Made by a program: the position numbers and the translations under genes. Below, piece by piece: positions 33,710-43,402 of a stretch of 64,000 nucleotides of DNA (position 1 is its first letter; each line of letters opens with the position of its first letter). The notes under the pieces are model-generated. The model was not told the origin of the DNA, did not search any database, and saw nothing but the letters and a program-made list of their open reading frames with translations. This DNA is from Bacteroidota bacterium (GTDB taxonomy: Bacteria > Bacteroidota > Bacteroidia > Bacteroidales > F082): contig JAHJTC010000012.1 of assembly GCA_018830105.1 (NCBI GenBank), forward strand, positions 95,047-159,046, written 5' to 3'.

Positions 33710-35563
33710 ATGCTCAAAATAAACCACTTACATCTTTTACTTCTGCTGACCCTCATTCATATGGTCAGTTTCGGTCAGGATGTGCGTCTCAAAACCAGCG
33801 TAAAGTCACAGGTGCGCATGGGAGAGCAGTTTCAGGTGGTATTTGATCTAAATGCCGAAGGCGATAATTTTCGCGGCCCGGATTTTAATGACTGGCGTGT
33901 ATTGACAGGACCAATGAGTTCTACCAGCTCCAGCATACAAATCATCAATGGGCAAATGAACAAGAGCTTTACGCAATCCTTTACTTATGTGTTAATGCCA
34001 ACTGCCGAAGGCGAGTTTACTATAGGTTCAGCATCGATAACCGTTGACGGAAAACAAATTAAGAGCGAAGCTGTTACGGTAAAGGTTACTGGCGCCAACA
34101 GCCCGGCTCAAACACAGGGAAATAATCCCACTAACCCATCACAATCAGGTGAAGGAATCACAAGCAAAGATTTGTTTCTCCGCGCCATTGTCGATAAGAA
34201 AAACGTCGTTTCGGGCGAACAGGTAATCGTAACTTACCGTATTTATACACGTGTGCCAATTTCTTCAGTAACGGTGAGCAAACTTTCTTCCTTTCCAGGG
34301 TTTTGGACAAAGAACCTGTTGAGCGAAAATGATGCCTTAACCCAATCCACCGAGATCATTAACGGAGAAGAATACATTACAGCCGACATCCGCAAAATGG
34401 CACTATTTCCTCAGAAAACAGGTAAGCTGGAAATAGACCCCATGGAGCTCGAATGTGTGGCTCAAGTGCGCACACAAACCAATCGCCGGCGCACACGCGA
34501 TCCCTTTGAAAGCTTTTTTAACGACCCGTTTTTTAACCGGGGAATCTCTAATGTGCAAAAACAGCTGATCTCTGAAAAGCTCGAGATTAATGTGAACCCC
34601 TTACCAACAGCAGGAAAACCCGCCACCTTTAAAGGAGCTGTCGGACAGTTTGGATTTCAGTCCGCTATTGACCGCACGAAATTGAAAACAGGGGAAGCGA
34701 TCAACCTCCAATTTACCATCAGCGGAAGTGGTAACGTAGAACTTGTTGAACTGCCTACACCAACTTTTCCTCCGGATTTTGAAGTTTATGACCCTAAAAC
34801 ATCGGTGTCAGTAAAAACCTCTGCAAAAGGAATCAGTGGAACGAAAAAATTTGAATATCTTTTGATACCGCGCGCTTCCGGAACTTTTAACATTGATCCA
34901 ATCACGTTTACTTATTATGATCCCGTAAAAAAAGAATACATCAACCTGAGTTCACAACAGTTTGAAATTAGCGTTGAAAAAAATGAATCGGAAGAAAATG
35001 GACGTATGGTTTACAGCAATGCGCAGGAAGGCATAAAATACATTGGCAGCGATATCAGACATATCAAAACCAAAAATCTTAAGATCAATGATATCAATGC
35101 ATTTTTCTTTGGTTCAGCAACTTATTTAATTATTCTATTCGCCTTAATTGCCGCTTTTATTTTGGTGCTGGTACTGACCAACAAACGCAGGAAGTTAATG
35201 AAAAACGAGCTGCTTGTGAGAAACAGAAAAGCAACAAAAGTTGCCCGCAAACGACTTAAGCTGGCACACAAGCACCTGAAAAACAAAGAACAAAATGAAT
35301 TCTATACTGAAATGTCGCAAGCACTCTGGGGATACGTTCGCGACAAATTCAGCATTGCTCCTTCAGCGCTTTCGCTTGATTTAATTGCAGATATCCTTAG
35401 AGATAAAAACGCACCGGAAGACATTACTGCAACGCTTATTCAAACACTTAACAACTGCGAATTTGCACGTTTTGCGCCCGGCGAATCAGGAAAAAAAATG
35501 GAAGAGCTTTACAATCAGGGGTTGGGTATTATAATGAAAATCGAAAAAACAGTAAAATCATGA
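33710..35563 (+). CDS. batD: Aerotolerance protein BatD
   Basis: A 617-residue membrane protein: signal peptide (about 1-22), a large beta-rich periplasmic region with repeated immunoglobulin-like domains (about 25-430, including FRGPDFNDWRVLTGP and FGFQSAIDRTKLKTGEAINLQFTIS), one transmembrane segment at about 465-487, then a basic helical cytoplasmic tail. It matches the BatD family in size and order of parts. It overlaps batE by 4 bp. Confidence 0.92.
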   Translation: MLKINHLHLLLLLTLIHMVSFGQDVRLKTSVKSQVRMGEQFQVVFDLNAEGDNFRGPDFNDWRVLTGPMSSTSSSIQIINGQMNKSFTQSFTYVLMPTAEGEFTIGSASITVDGKQIKSEAVTVKVTGANSPAQTQGNNPTNPSQSGEGITSKDLFLRAIVDKKNVVSGEQVIVTYRIYTRVPISSVTVSKLSSFPGFWTKNLLSENDALTQSTEIINGEEYITADIRKMALFPQKTGKLEIDPMELECVAQVRTQTNRRRTRDPFESFFNDPFFNRGISNVQKQLISEKLEINVNPLPTAGKPATFKGAVGQFGFQSAIDRTKLKTGEAINLQFTISGSGNVELVELPTPTFPPDFEVYDPKTSVSVKTSAKGISGTKKFEYLLIPRASGTFNIDPITFTYYDPVKKEYINLSSQQFEISVEKNESEENGRMVYSNAQEGIKYIGSDIRHIKTKNLKINDINAFFFGSATYLIILFALIAAFILVLVLTNKRRKLMKNELLVRNRKATKVARKRLKLAHKHLKNKEQNEFYTEMSQALWGYVRDKFSIAPSALSLDLIADILRDKNAPEDITATLIQTLNNCEFARFAPGESGKKMEELYNQGLGIIMKIEKTVKS

Positions 35564-36441
35564 TCGCGATGAGGTTAACCAATATACGCCCGGCAATGCA
35601 CTATCGTGATTTAGAAATGCCCACAATTGCTAAACACGATATTAACCGCAGCCTTCAGCTGATTTTGCCGAACAAATTGCAACTTCTAATCGGCTTAATT
35701 CTGGGATTATTTTTTATCCCAATCAACGTATCAGCTGATACAATCCAGCCACAGCAGCTGCTTCAAAACGCTAATGAGCAGTATAATCTGGCGCAATACG
35801 ATTCAGCCCTCGTACTGTATAACCAACTCATTGAATCAGGAAAAATATCGGCTGAAATACTTTACAATACCGGCAACACTTATTACAAGCTTCGTGATTT
35901 CCCTTCGGCTATTCTCTATTATGAAAAAGCACTGAAGATTGCTCCGAACGACGAAGACATACAGCACAACCTTGAGGTGGCCAACAGTTTAATAATCGAT
36001 AAGATTGAAGCTGTTCCGCAGTTATTTTTTAAAGAATGGTGGAACACCTTTTATACTATGTTTTCGGCCAATTTGTGGGCGGTGATTTCACTCATCACTT
36101 TGGCATTTCTTTTGGGTTTTCTTTTACTCTTTTTGCTTTCCCGCAGCAAGACCTGGCGTAAAGTGGGTTTCTTTGCAGCAGTTATCCTGTTTTTTGTTGT
36201 TTTGGGTACTTTTGGTATGGCTTCGCAAAAATATTTCTATACCCAAAAAACAAATGAAGCCATTGTTTTTACGCCAACTATTACCGTTAAAAGCTCTCCT
36301 TCGGCCTCAAGTGTCGATCTTTTTGTGCTGCATGAAGGCGCTAAAGTAAGCCTGATGGATGAGGTTGACGGTTGGAAAAAAATACGTATCGCCAATGGAA
36401 GTATCGGCTGGCTTCCAGCCGAAGCCTTAAAAGGCATTTAG
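35560..36441 (+). CDS. batE: Aerotolerance protein BatE (TPR and SH3-like domains)
   Basis: A 293-residue membrane protein. After an N-terminal hydrophobic segment (about 40-58) come tetratricopeptide repeats (66-145, e.g. ILYNTGNTYYKLRDFPSAILYYEKAL). Two transmembrane segments follow (about 170-193 and 200-218), then an SH3-like domain at the end (VKSSPSASSVDLFVLHEGAKVSLMDEVDGWKKIRI). The first ~35 residues are unusual for a signal sequence, so the true start could be one of the internal ATGs. It is the last of the five Bat genes. Confidence 0.88.
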   Translation: MIAMRLTNIRPAMHYRDLEMPTIAKHDINRSLQLILPNKLQLLIGLILGLFFIPINVSADTIQPQQLLQNANEQYNLAQYDSALVLYNQLIESGKISAEILYNTGNTYYKLRDFPSAILYYEKALKIAPNDEDIQHNLEVANSLIIDKIEAVPQLFFKEWWNTFYTMFSANLWAVISLITLAFLLGFLLLFLLSRSKTWRKVGFFAAVILFFVVLGTFGMASQKYFYTQKTNEAIVFTPTITVKSSPSASSVDLFVLHEGAKVSLMDEVDGWKKIRIANGSIGWLPAEALKGI

Positions 36442-36451
36442 CACGATCGCC

Positions 36452-37687
36452 ATGCAACGCGTTATCCATGCCTCAATAAAGATTGTAAGCATACTGACAG
36501 TATTGTTTACCGCTCATTCCTGTCTCAAATCAGATGAGTCCGGACTACCTCCAGCAGTGGTAGAGGTCATTTCCCAAACCGGCCACAATCGTGTAGAACT
36601 CACCAAAACAATTGGTCAGTTCATTGATTCAAATGACAGCTTATTTTTAAAATCATCCTATTTTCTCATCGCAAATATTGCACACCAGTATGCGGCGGAT
36701 TATGTTGTAAAAAACAGTCAGGATCAAATTATTCCTTTCGATCCAAAAGCATTTGATTCCTTCGAGTCGATGGATAAATGGTGGAAAGCACAAAAAAAAT
36801 CCGGAATCGGCTACGACATCAAAAAATTCACGCTGGACAAAGACACCATTACTGCCGATTTACTCATTGCAACGATAAAACAAGCTATTAGCAGCAGGTC
36901 GTATCCCTGGAGCGAATCCTATTCCGACGAAGATTTTTATCGCTATATTCTCCCCTATCGTTTTGGCAACGAACCGATTCATGACTGGAGAACGCCTATT
37001 CTTCAAGATTTTAGCTGGATATTTGATTCATTGCAAAACAATCAGGAACCTGAAAAAATTATGCAGCTTGTAAATGACTATGTTGATGAAATCTATCTTT
37101 TTGACAAACGCTATCTGCGTTCGCCACAGGTACAAACCTATGCCGAAATAAAAAACAGCCGTCGAGGTAATCAATTGGATATAGCCCACTTAAAAGCCGC
37201 TGTTATGAGAACTTTCGGCATTCCGGCAACTATAGATTATGTTCCCTATCTGGCCGACAGTATTTATGGTTTTCATTTTGCGGTTGCACAAAATAAAAGG
37301 GGGAGCTTTGTGCCGCTGTTGCCTCAGTCAGAAAAAACAATTTTCAAATCAAAAAAAATCCCAAAAGTCTATCGCAGAATATATCACAGCCTTGATTCAA
37401 GCCTTTTTGCACTAAAAAATCTGAGTTTAAAAACGCCACCCTATCTTGGGCACTATCACTACCTGGATGTTAGTGAGCAATACCTGGATGCAGATGATTT
37501 ATCGCTTAAACCTAAAAGCAAGGATACGTTATTCTATATTGGTGTGTTTAACGACAACAAATGGAGGGCTGTTGACTGGGCAATCAGCAAAAACTCCCTT
37601 GTCACTTTTCATGCGCTGGGACAGGGAATCAATTATCAATTATTAGAGATGAAAAATGACACACTTGTAAGTACATTTGTGGAATAA
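36452..37687 (+). CDS. Transglutaminase-like lipoprotein, catalytic Cys apparently lost
   Basis: A 411-residue lipoprotein (lipobox HSC, Cys24) 10 bp after batE. The middle has the YILPYRFGNEPIHDWR segment seen in Bacteroidetes transglutaminase-like lipoproteins, followed by the papain-like core region RRGNQLDIAHLKAAVMRTFGIPA (238-260) and GFHFAV (273-278). Where the family has a Gly-x-Cys nucleophile, this protein has G239-N-Q241, so it is probably not catalytic. It may bind peptide or serve as a periplasmic adaptor for the Bat proteins. A sequencing error is unlikely because the frame is intact on both sides. Confidence 0.7.
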   Translation: MQRVIHASIKIVSILTVLFTAHSCLKSDESGLPPAVVEVISQTGHNRVELTKTIGQFIDSNDSLFLKSSYFLIANIAHQYAADYVVKNSQDQIIPFDPKAFDSFESMDKWWKAQKKSGIGYDIKKFTLDKDTITADLLIATIKQAISSRSYPWSESYSDEDFYRYILPYRFGNEPIHDWRTPILQDFSWIFDSLQNNQEPEKIMQLVNDYVDEIYLFDKRYLRSPQVQTYAEIKNSRRGNQLDIAHLKAAVMRTFGIPATIDYVPYLADSIYGFHFAVAQNKRGSFVPLLPQSEKTIFKSKKIPKVYRRIYHSLDSSLFALKNLSLKTPPYLGHYHYLDVSEQYLDADDLSLKPKSKDTLFYIGVFNDNKWRAVDWAISKNSLVTFHALGQGINYQLLEMKNDTLVSTFVE

Positions 37688-37804
37688 TTGGCGTTTTTTT
37701 AACCCAAATTAATGGCAAAACCAAGTCAAACAGGCTCAAAAAATGCCTTATTTACGAATATAAACGCCTCAAACTTAGGTTCATTAACCGAAAACTTGAA
37801 CACA

Positions 37805-37836
37805 TTTGCGCTATTCTAATTAAAAGTTATCTTTGT
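37805..37836 (+). promoter_or_regulatory. Bacteroidetes-type promoter for the first T9SS cargo gene
   Basis: -33 TTTG at 37805-37808 and -7 TATCTTTGT at 37828-37836, separated by 19 bp, the textbook Bacteroidetes spacing. This implies a leader of about 135 nt before the ATG at 37980, including a small hairpin CTCTTTAAGAG near 37932. Confidence 0.75.
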
Positions 37837-37979
37837 CTGTTAAAAATTAGACCATCACAAACGTTAAGGATTGTTAAATAAAAACCTCGGGGAACTGTTG
37901 TAAGTTTCAATATTTGCTGTAACTTGTGCCACTCTTTAAGAGGACTCAGAGAACCGAAATATAATCAAAATTACATGAT

Positions 37980-40892
37980 ATGAAAAGAGGATTTCTACCG
38001 TTAAGTTTACTACTGACATTCACAATCTTAGCCGGAACAAGTCTTTTAGCCAGCACTCCGGAAAAGGGAGGTAAATACACTCCCCGAAATAGTGAAGCAC
38101 CTGGTGCAGAAACCTATCGGACTAGCCTAAGAGCGAATCAACACACAGGTATTGTTGATCCGGCCGATGTGTTAAAAGCCATGCAACAAAGCAATCAGCA
38201 GGGCACAAATAAAGACAGAGAATCGCTGAATTGGGTCAACCTAGGTCCAGATAATTTTGGCGGACAAGTGAAAGCTATCATTTTTGACAATCGTGATGCG
38301 GCAGCCGGAACCATTTTAATTGGTGCAACTGGCGGTGGCATTTGGAAATCGGTCAATAATGGCATTACCTGGCACAGAGTAAGTCAAAATAACATGATGG
38401 TAAGCAGTATGGTTCAAGCTCCTAACGGAGATATTTATGTTGGAACCGGAGACGGATTCAACGCTCAGGACTATAACGGCTTAAGTGATTTTGAATATAC
38501 AACAGGCTTAATCGGACAGGGAGTCTTTAAATCGACCGATGGCGAAAATTTCGAGCAATTACCAGCTACCATCCCGGCTATCAATGATAATACCGCTGCC
38601 TGGGCTTTCGTAAACGAACTCGCTATTAATGGTGCAGGCGATGTGTTCGCTGCAACCAATGCCGGGCTGATGTTTACTACAGATGGTGGATTAACCTGGA
38701 ATGTAGCTTCGGATGAGGAAGCCAACGAACTTTCGATGAATGCTACAGATGTTAAAATTGGTAGCGACGGCACAATCATCGCTGCTGTTGCTAACAAATG
38801 TTACATCTCAAAAGACGGAAACACCGAAGCCTTTGTCAACAGATCGACCGGAGATTCAATTTCTCTTCCTATTGACAATGTTAATCGCTTAGAACTGGCA
38901 ATTGCACCCTCGGATCCCAATAAAATTTATGCCAGTGCTGTTACCAGCTTTGGTGTGCATCAGGGCGTTTATGCCTCATCTGACAAGGGTGATCATTGGG
39001 AAGTAATATTGCCGGCAACAAACCAAAACAATATTTACAACGGATTTGGTAATTACAACAATAGTATTACTGTTTTCCCTAACAACCCTGACCGCATCTT
39101 AATCAATGGTCTATTGTTGTGGCAAGGCCGTAAAGTTGTTGAACAAGGTCTTTATTCATGGGATATGAAATCGAACTTTGGCGGGTCAATATTCGGAGAC
39201 ACCTATGTTCATCCTGGCCAACATACTTTGGTCTTTAACCCCGCAAATGAAAATCAAATTTTCATCGGTTCAGATGGTGGAATATTTAAAGGTGCTATTG
39301 CAGGAGAAGATTTTACTTTTGAGACTTCAAACCGTAATTTTATCACATCGCGTTACTATACTGTAGCTCCTTCAGGACAAGAAAACCGTGTAGTTGGTGG
39401 ATCACAGGATAATGGAACCGTGTATATTTCATCACAAGGAAACACCATTAAAGAAGGTGAAGTCATTTATTCTCCTTCATTTCCTACACACGGTGGAACA
39501 TCAGTAGTTTCAACCATCAATCCACAGGCAGCTGTTGTAAGCTCTGTCGCTGGTTCAATGCAACGAACTGAAGATATGGGATTCACTTTCTCAACACAGT
39601 TTTTAGGCCCACTTATGGGAAATTCGCAGGTTTTCAATACCCCCATCGCATTGTGGGAAAGTTATGACAACGAAAATAGCCGCGACTCGGTAACCTTCTT
39701 TGCAAAAAAGAATTATGCTGCCGGTGATGTGCTGAAGGTATGGAGCAACAATAACGATCATCCTTTTTATTACACCCTTCCCAATGCCCTTCAAACAGGT
39801 GATTCGGTGCGGGTTAAAGACATTGTTTCTACCAAATTATTTATTGCTGTAGCCAACAGGGTCTGGATGACCAAAGACCTGCTGAATTTCGGTCTTCAAC
39901 CAGAATGGTTCGAGCTTGCAAATACAAGCGTCAATTTCTCTGGTATCCCTCAATCTATGGCCTATTCCAAAGATGCAAATCATGTTTTTGTAGGAACAAG
40001 AGATGGAAAACTATTTCGTATTTCCAACCTGGCACTTGCACATAATTATGACCTGGCTGACGTAAACAGCCCCGAATGTATTGTTGCAACAAGCCAGTTA
40101 CCAATTTACGAGCCAGGCACCACAACACCTATCAGCCAGACAATTACTTCTATTGCCGTTGATCCGAATAATCCAAATAATGTTATGGTTACTTTGGCAA
40201 ATTATGGCAATGAAAACTACGTATTCATGACCAACAATGCGCTTGACCCTGAGCCTACATTTACCAGTAAGCAAGGCAACCTGCCATTGATGCCGGTTTA
40301 TGCCTCTATTATTGAAATGAGTAGCCCAGAGAAAGCAATGCTTGGTACTGAACATGGAATCTATATTACGGAAGACATCAATAATGCCAGTCCTGTTTGG
40401 GTTGCTGATCAGGGCGAAATGGGAAATGTACCTGTGTTTGACCTTAAACAACAATGGATTAATAAATCAGCTGATACCGTGCAGCTCATAAATATTGACA
40501 CCCTTGTAATTGACTATCCCGGGACAAATAATTACGGTATTATTTATGCTGCCAGCTTCGGAAGAGGATTGTACCGTTGCAATAATTTCAGAAAACCTGT
40601 TGGCGTAGAAGAAAATCCTTCATTAATAGCCAATAACGAGCTATCGATGACAATATATCCAAATCCAATTACTGATCAGGCAACCATTAAGTTTGAAGTC
40701 ACTGAAAATAATACAGTTAGTTATCAGCTCTTCGACTTGTCTGGTCGTTTGGTTCAAAAGCAGGAACTGGGTATTTATACACAGGGAAAGCATCAGGTAA
40801 ATGTGAATCTGGGTCAGCTTCAAAATGGCGCTTACATTTTAAAAATGCAAAGCGGACAAAAAAGTAAAGCCCATAAAATCCTTGTATATTAA
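37980..40892 (+). CDS. Secreted beta-propeller (BNR/sortilin-like) protein with T9SS sorting domain
   Basis: A 970-residue exported protein. A signal peptide covers about residues 1-24. The body has many sortilin/BNR-type repeats with Asp-box-like turns (TGGGIWKSVNNGITWHRV, STDGENFEQL, TTDGGLTWNVAS, SSDKGDHWEVIL), so it should fold as one or two beta-propellers. The last ~80 residues are a type A T9SS C-terminal domain (MTIYPNPITDQATIKFE ... NGAYILKMQSGQKS...HKILVY), which directs export across the outer membrane and cell-surface attachment. No glycosidase active site is obvious. The next gene, 30 bp downstream, also encodes a T9SS cargo. Confidence 0.88.
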   Translation: MKRGFLPLSLLLTFTILAGTSLLASTPEKGGKYTPRNSEAPGAETYRTSLRANQHTGIVDPADVLKAMQQSNQQGTNKDRESLNWVNLGPDNFGGQVKAIIFDNRDAAAGTILIGATGGGIWKSVNNGITWHRVSQNNMMVSSMVQAPNGDIYVGTGDGFNAQDYNGLSDFEYTTGLIGQGVFKSTDGENFEQLPATIPAINDNTAAWAFVNELAINGAGDVFAATNAGLMFTTDGGLTWNVASDEEANELSMNATDVKIGSDGTIIAAVANKCYISKDGNTEAFVNRSTGDSISLPIDNVNRLELAIAPSDPNKIYASAVTSFGVHQGVYASSDKGDHWEVILPATNQNNIYNGFGNYNNSITVFPNNPDRILINGLLLWQGRKVVEQGLYSWDMKSNFGGSIFGDTYVHPGQHTLVFNPANENQIFIGSDGGIFKGAIAGEDFTFETSNRNFITSRYYTVAPSGQENRVVGGSQDNGTVYISSQGNTIKEGEVIYSPSFPTHGGTSVVSTINPQAAVVSSVAGSMQRTEDMGFTFSTQFLGPLMGNSQVFNTPIALWESYDNENSRDSVTFFAKKNYAAGDVLKVWSNNNDHPFYYTLPNALQTGDSVRVKDIVSTKLFIAVANRVWMTKDLLNFGLQPEWFELANTSVNFSGIPQSMAYSKDANHVFVGTRDGKLFRISNLALAHNYDLADVNSPECIVATSQLPIYEPGTTTPISQTITSIAVDPNNPNNVMVTLANYGNENYVFMTNNALDPEPTFTSKQGNLPLMPVYASIIEMSSPEKAMLGTEHGIYITEDINNASPVWVADQGEMGNVPVFDLKQQWINKSADTVQLINIDTLVIDYPGTNNYGIIYAASFGRGLYRCNNFRKPVGVEENPSLIANNELSMTIYPNPITDQATIKFEVTENNTVSYQLFDLSGRLVQKQELGIYTQGKHQVNVNLGQLQNGAYILKMQSGQKSKAHKILVY

Positions 40893-40922
40893 TAGATTAT
40901 TGACCTCAAAATCAAGAATACA

Positions 40923-43190
40923 ATGAAAAGATTTTTATCCGTACTGACAATTTTGCTATTGATTGGATTCCATGCTTCTGCTCAATTGCGTATTTATACC
41001 CCTACCATGAAGGCGCCGGAAAACGGCGAAATCGGCCAAATGCCTAATGCATTGCTCGACTGGGATGCTGTTACCGGACAGGGAACCGAAATTTTGTATG
41101 AAGTACAATTGGCACAGGAAGAAGACTTTTCTGATGCTGTTACTTTTCCTCAAACCAATGTAACCGCTCTCAGAACCAGCGAATTATTTTTCTCAGAGAC
41201 TTATTTCTGGAGAGTAAGAGCCACAGATGGTATTGCAACCTCTGAATGGTCCGAGCCCTGGTCATTTAGTATCGTTCAAACCGTTACGATAACAGATCCT
41301 GCTAATGCCTCCACTCAGAATCCTGATCCGCTGCTGGAGTGGGATGAAATTACAGGTATTACACATTATGAAATTCAGGTTGACACAGCTTACAGCTGGC
41401 GTTTGGAAAGTTCGGGACAAACAGAGGACTTGACTGACATCTATGAAATTGATGAAACCATTGCCTGGGCTGTCGGTGTTAACGGTACTTTACTTAAAAA
41501 AGACGGAAGCAGCTGGACAGCTTTTACGAGCCCTGTAGATGTTGACTTGCTTGATGTGTTTTTCACCAGCCCCGACAATGGATGGGTTTCAGGAGAAGAT
41601 GGTACATTATTACAATTTGATGGAACAAACTGGAGCGAAATTACTTCCGGCTCCACAGAAGATCTTAACGGATTATTTTTCCTTTCAGCTACTGAAGGCT
41701 ATGCTGTTGGAAACGGCGGCACAATGCTTGAATATGATGGCAGCACTTGGAGTTCTGTGGATGTTGGCTTAACAGCTGATTTATTTGCTGTTCATGGAAT
41801 TGATGGCAATAATATTGTAGTAGCCGGAGCAGGAGCAAACATTGCACTTTTTGATGGTAGCTCCTGGACAACCTATTCAGCAGGCAACAGAGATATCCTT
41901 GGCATTTGGATGAATGCTGCTGACCAAATCTGGGGCTCAGCAAAATCCGGACGCATTTATGGCTTTGACGGCAATGAATGGGTTGAACAAACTGTAGGAA
42001 ACAGAGACCTGCGTGACGTGTATTTCCTTGACAACGAAACTGGATTTATGGTAGGCCGCAATGGAACTTTGCTTGCTTACGATGGCGTGATCTGGCAACA
42101 AATGGCTAGCGGAACAGGTGTTGATCTCAGTGGAATGCATCTTTACAACGAAAATAGCGGCTATCTTGTTGGAAATGATGGCGTTGTAATATCCTATCAG
42201 GGAGATGGATTCAATAGTGACTATCTAAAAGACTTCACCGTAAGCAGTGATGAGCTTGAGTTTAAGCTAGCTAACCTGTTATTTGGAAAGAGCCATTACT
42301 TCAGAATGCGTGCAGCTCATGACCTCTCAACCTCTGATTGGTCAGGTGCAGGTGCATTTACGGTTATTGCTTATCCAAATCTAAAAACTCCGGCTAATAA
42401 TGCTTCAAACACACAGTTAGACCTCTTTCTTACCTGGGATGAAATTACTGGTATTGTTAAGTATAATGTACAGGTAGCAAATAATGAAGCATTCGAAAAT
42501 CCACTGCTATTTGAAACCAGTGAACCAGAATATGAAATCAATAATTTGCTCTTTGGAACGGACTATTATTGGAGAGCAAATGCCCGTCATGCCGGAGGCG
42601 TTTCTGAATGGTCACCTGCCTTCAAGTTCACCACATTGAACAGTGTAACCTTAACAGCTCCTGCAAATAATGCTACAGATATCTCAAGACTTCCACGCTT
42701 TCAATGGACTGAAATTCTTGGTGTTGAAAAATATATGATTGCATTAGACAAGTCGGCAGACTTTACTGACCCTGAACTTGAATTGTCTGAAACGAATATG
42801 TTTCAGCATGTATATTTGCTTGATCCGGAAGAAACTTATTTCTGGCGCGTAAAAGCAATTCAGGGGCTGGATTCTACAAACTGGAGCAATGCCTGGAGCT
42901 TTGTTACCACGGGAGAAACCGCTGTGGAAGAACAGGCTGTGAGCGATTTCAGGCTTTATCCAAATCCGGCTACAGATCAATTTCAGATTTATTTTGACGC
43001 AGGCACCAGCCGTAATGCAAAACTCGAAGTTTACAACTTGATAGGTAGTAAAGTTTATGAAGTATCCTTCGAAACACGTTTAGGCAAAAACAATGAATTG
43101 ATCAATATTCCGGCATTGAAATCAGGCATGTATTTTGTCAAACTGCAATTAAACAATCAGGGATATACCCAAAGGCTTATCATAGAATAA
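40923..43190 (+). CDS. Secreted FN3/propeller protein with T9SS sorting domain
   Basis: A 755-residue exported protein; signal peptide 1-20. It has four fibronectin-like units, each ending in a W-R-aromatic pattern: 25-117, 122-159 joined to 430-480, 485-571 and 576-663. Residues ~160-428 form seven repeats of about 39 residues (DLTDIY..AWAVGVNGTLLKKDGSSW; DLLDVFF..GWVSGEDGTLLQFDGTNW; and so on), like a seven-bladed YCF48-type propeller. This propeller sits inside the second fibronectin-like unit. The C-terminus (FRLYPNPATDQFQIYF ... YTQRLIIE) is a T9SS type A sorting domain. Likely a surface adhesin or scaffold; no catalytic motif seen. Confidence 0.88.
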   Translation: MKRFLSVLTILLLIGFHASAQLRIYTPTMKAPENGEIGQMPNALLDWDAVTGQGTEILYEVQLAQEEDFSDAVTFPQTNVTALRTSELFFSETYFWRVRATDGIATSEWSEPWSFSIVQTVTITDPANASTQNPDPLLEWDEITGITHYEIQVDTAYSWRLESSGQTEDLTDIYEIDETIAWAVGVNGTLLKKDGSSWTAFTSPVDVDLLDVFFTSPDNGWVSGEDGTLLQFDGTNWSEITSGSTEDLNGLFFLSATEGYAVGNGGTMLEYDGSTWSSVDVGLTADLFAVHGIDGNNIVVAGAGANIALFDGSSWTTYSAGNRDILGIWMNAADQIWGSAKSGRIYGFDGNEWVEQTVGNRDLRDVYFLDNETGFMVGRNGTLLAYDGVIWQQMASGTGVDLSGMHLYNENSGYLVGNDGVVISYQGDGFNSDYLKDFTVSSDELEFKLANLLFGKSHYFRMRAAHDLSTSDWSGAGAFTVIAYPNLKTPANNASNTQLDLFLTWDEITGIVKYNVQVANNEAFENPLLFETSEPEYEINNLLFGTDYYWRANARHAGGVSEWSPAFKFTTLNSVTLTAPANNATDISRLPRFQWTEILGVEKYMIALDKSADFTDPELELSETNMFQHVYLLDPEETYFWRVKAIQGLDSTNWSNAWSFVTTGETAVEEQAVSDFRLYPNPATDQFQIYFDAGTSRNAKLEVYNLIGSKVYEVSFETRLGKNNELINIPALKSGMYFVKLQLNNQGYTQRLIIE

Positions 43191-43212
43191 GCAACACTTT
43201 CAATTCTTAAAA

Positions 43213-43250
43213 AACCTTCATTAAGCTATACTTAATGAAGGTTTTTTTTT
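43213..43250 (+). terminator. Rho-independent terminator after the T9SS cargo pair
   Basis: A 13-bp perfect stem (AACCTTCATTAAG / CTTAATGAAGGTT) with a 5-nt loop, followed by nine T. It starts 23 bp after the stop codon. Confidence 0.92.
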
Positions 43251-43402
43251 GATCCGGGAATTGGAATTTCTTAGACTCATTTATTCATGACCAATGAAAA
43301 ATAATTGTCCTTTGAGACTTCAATTTGTTGTAGTAAAAAGAGGAGAAAAAAGAGGATTAAAAATGCTTCAGCCAAGCCTACTTCTCAGAGATGTGCTTCC
43401 TG

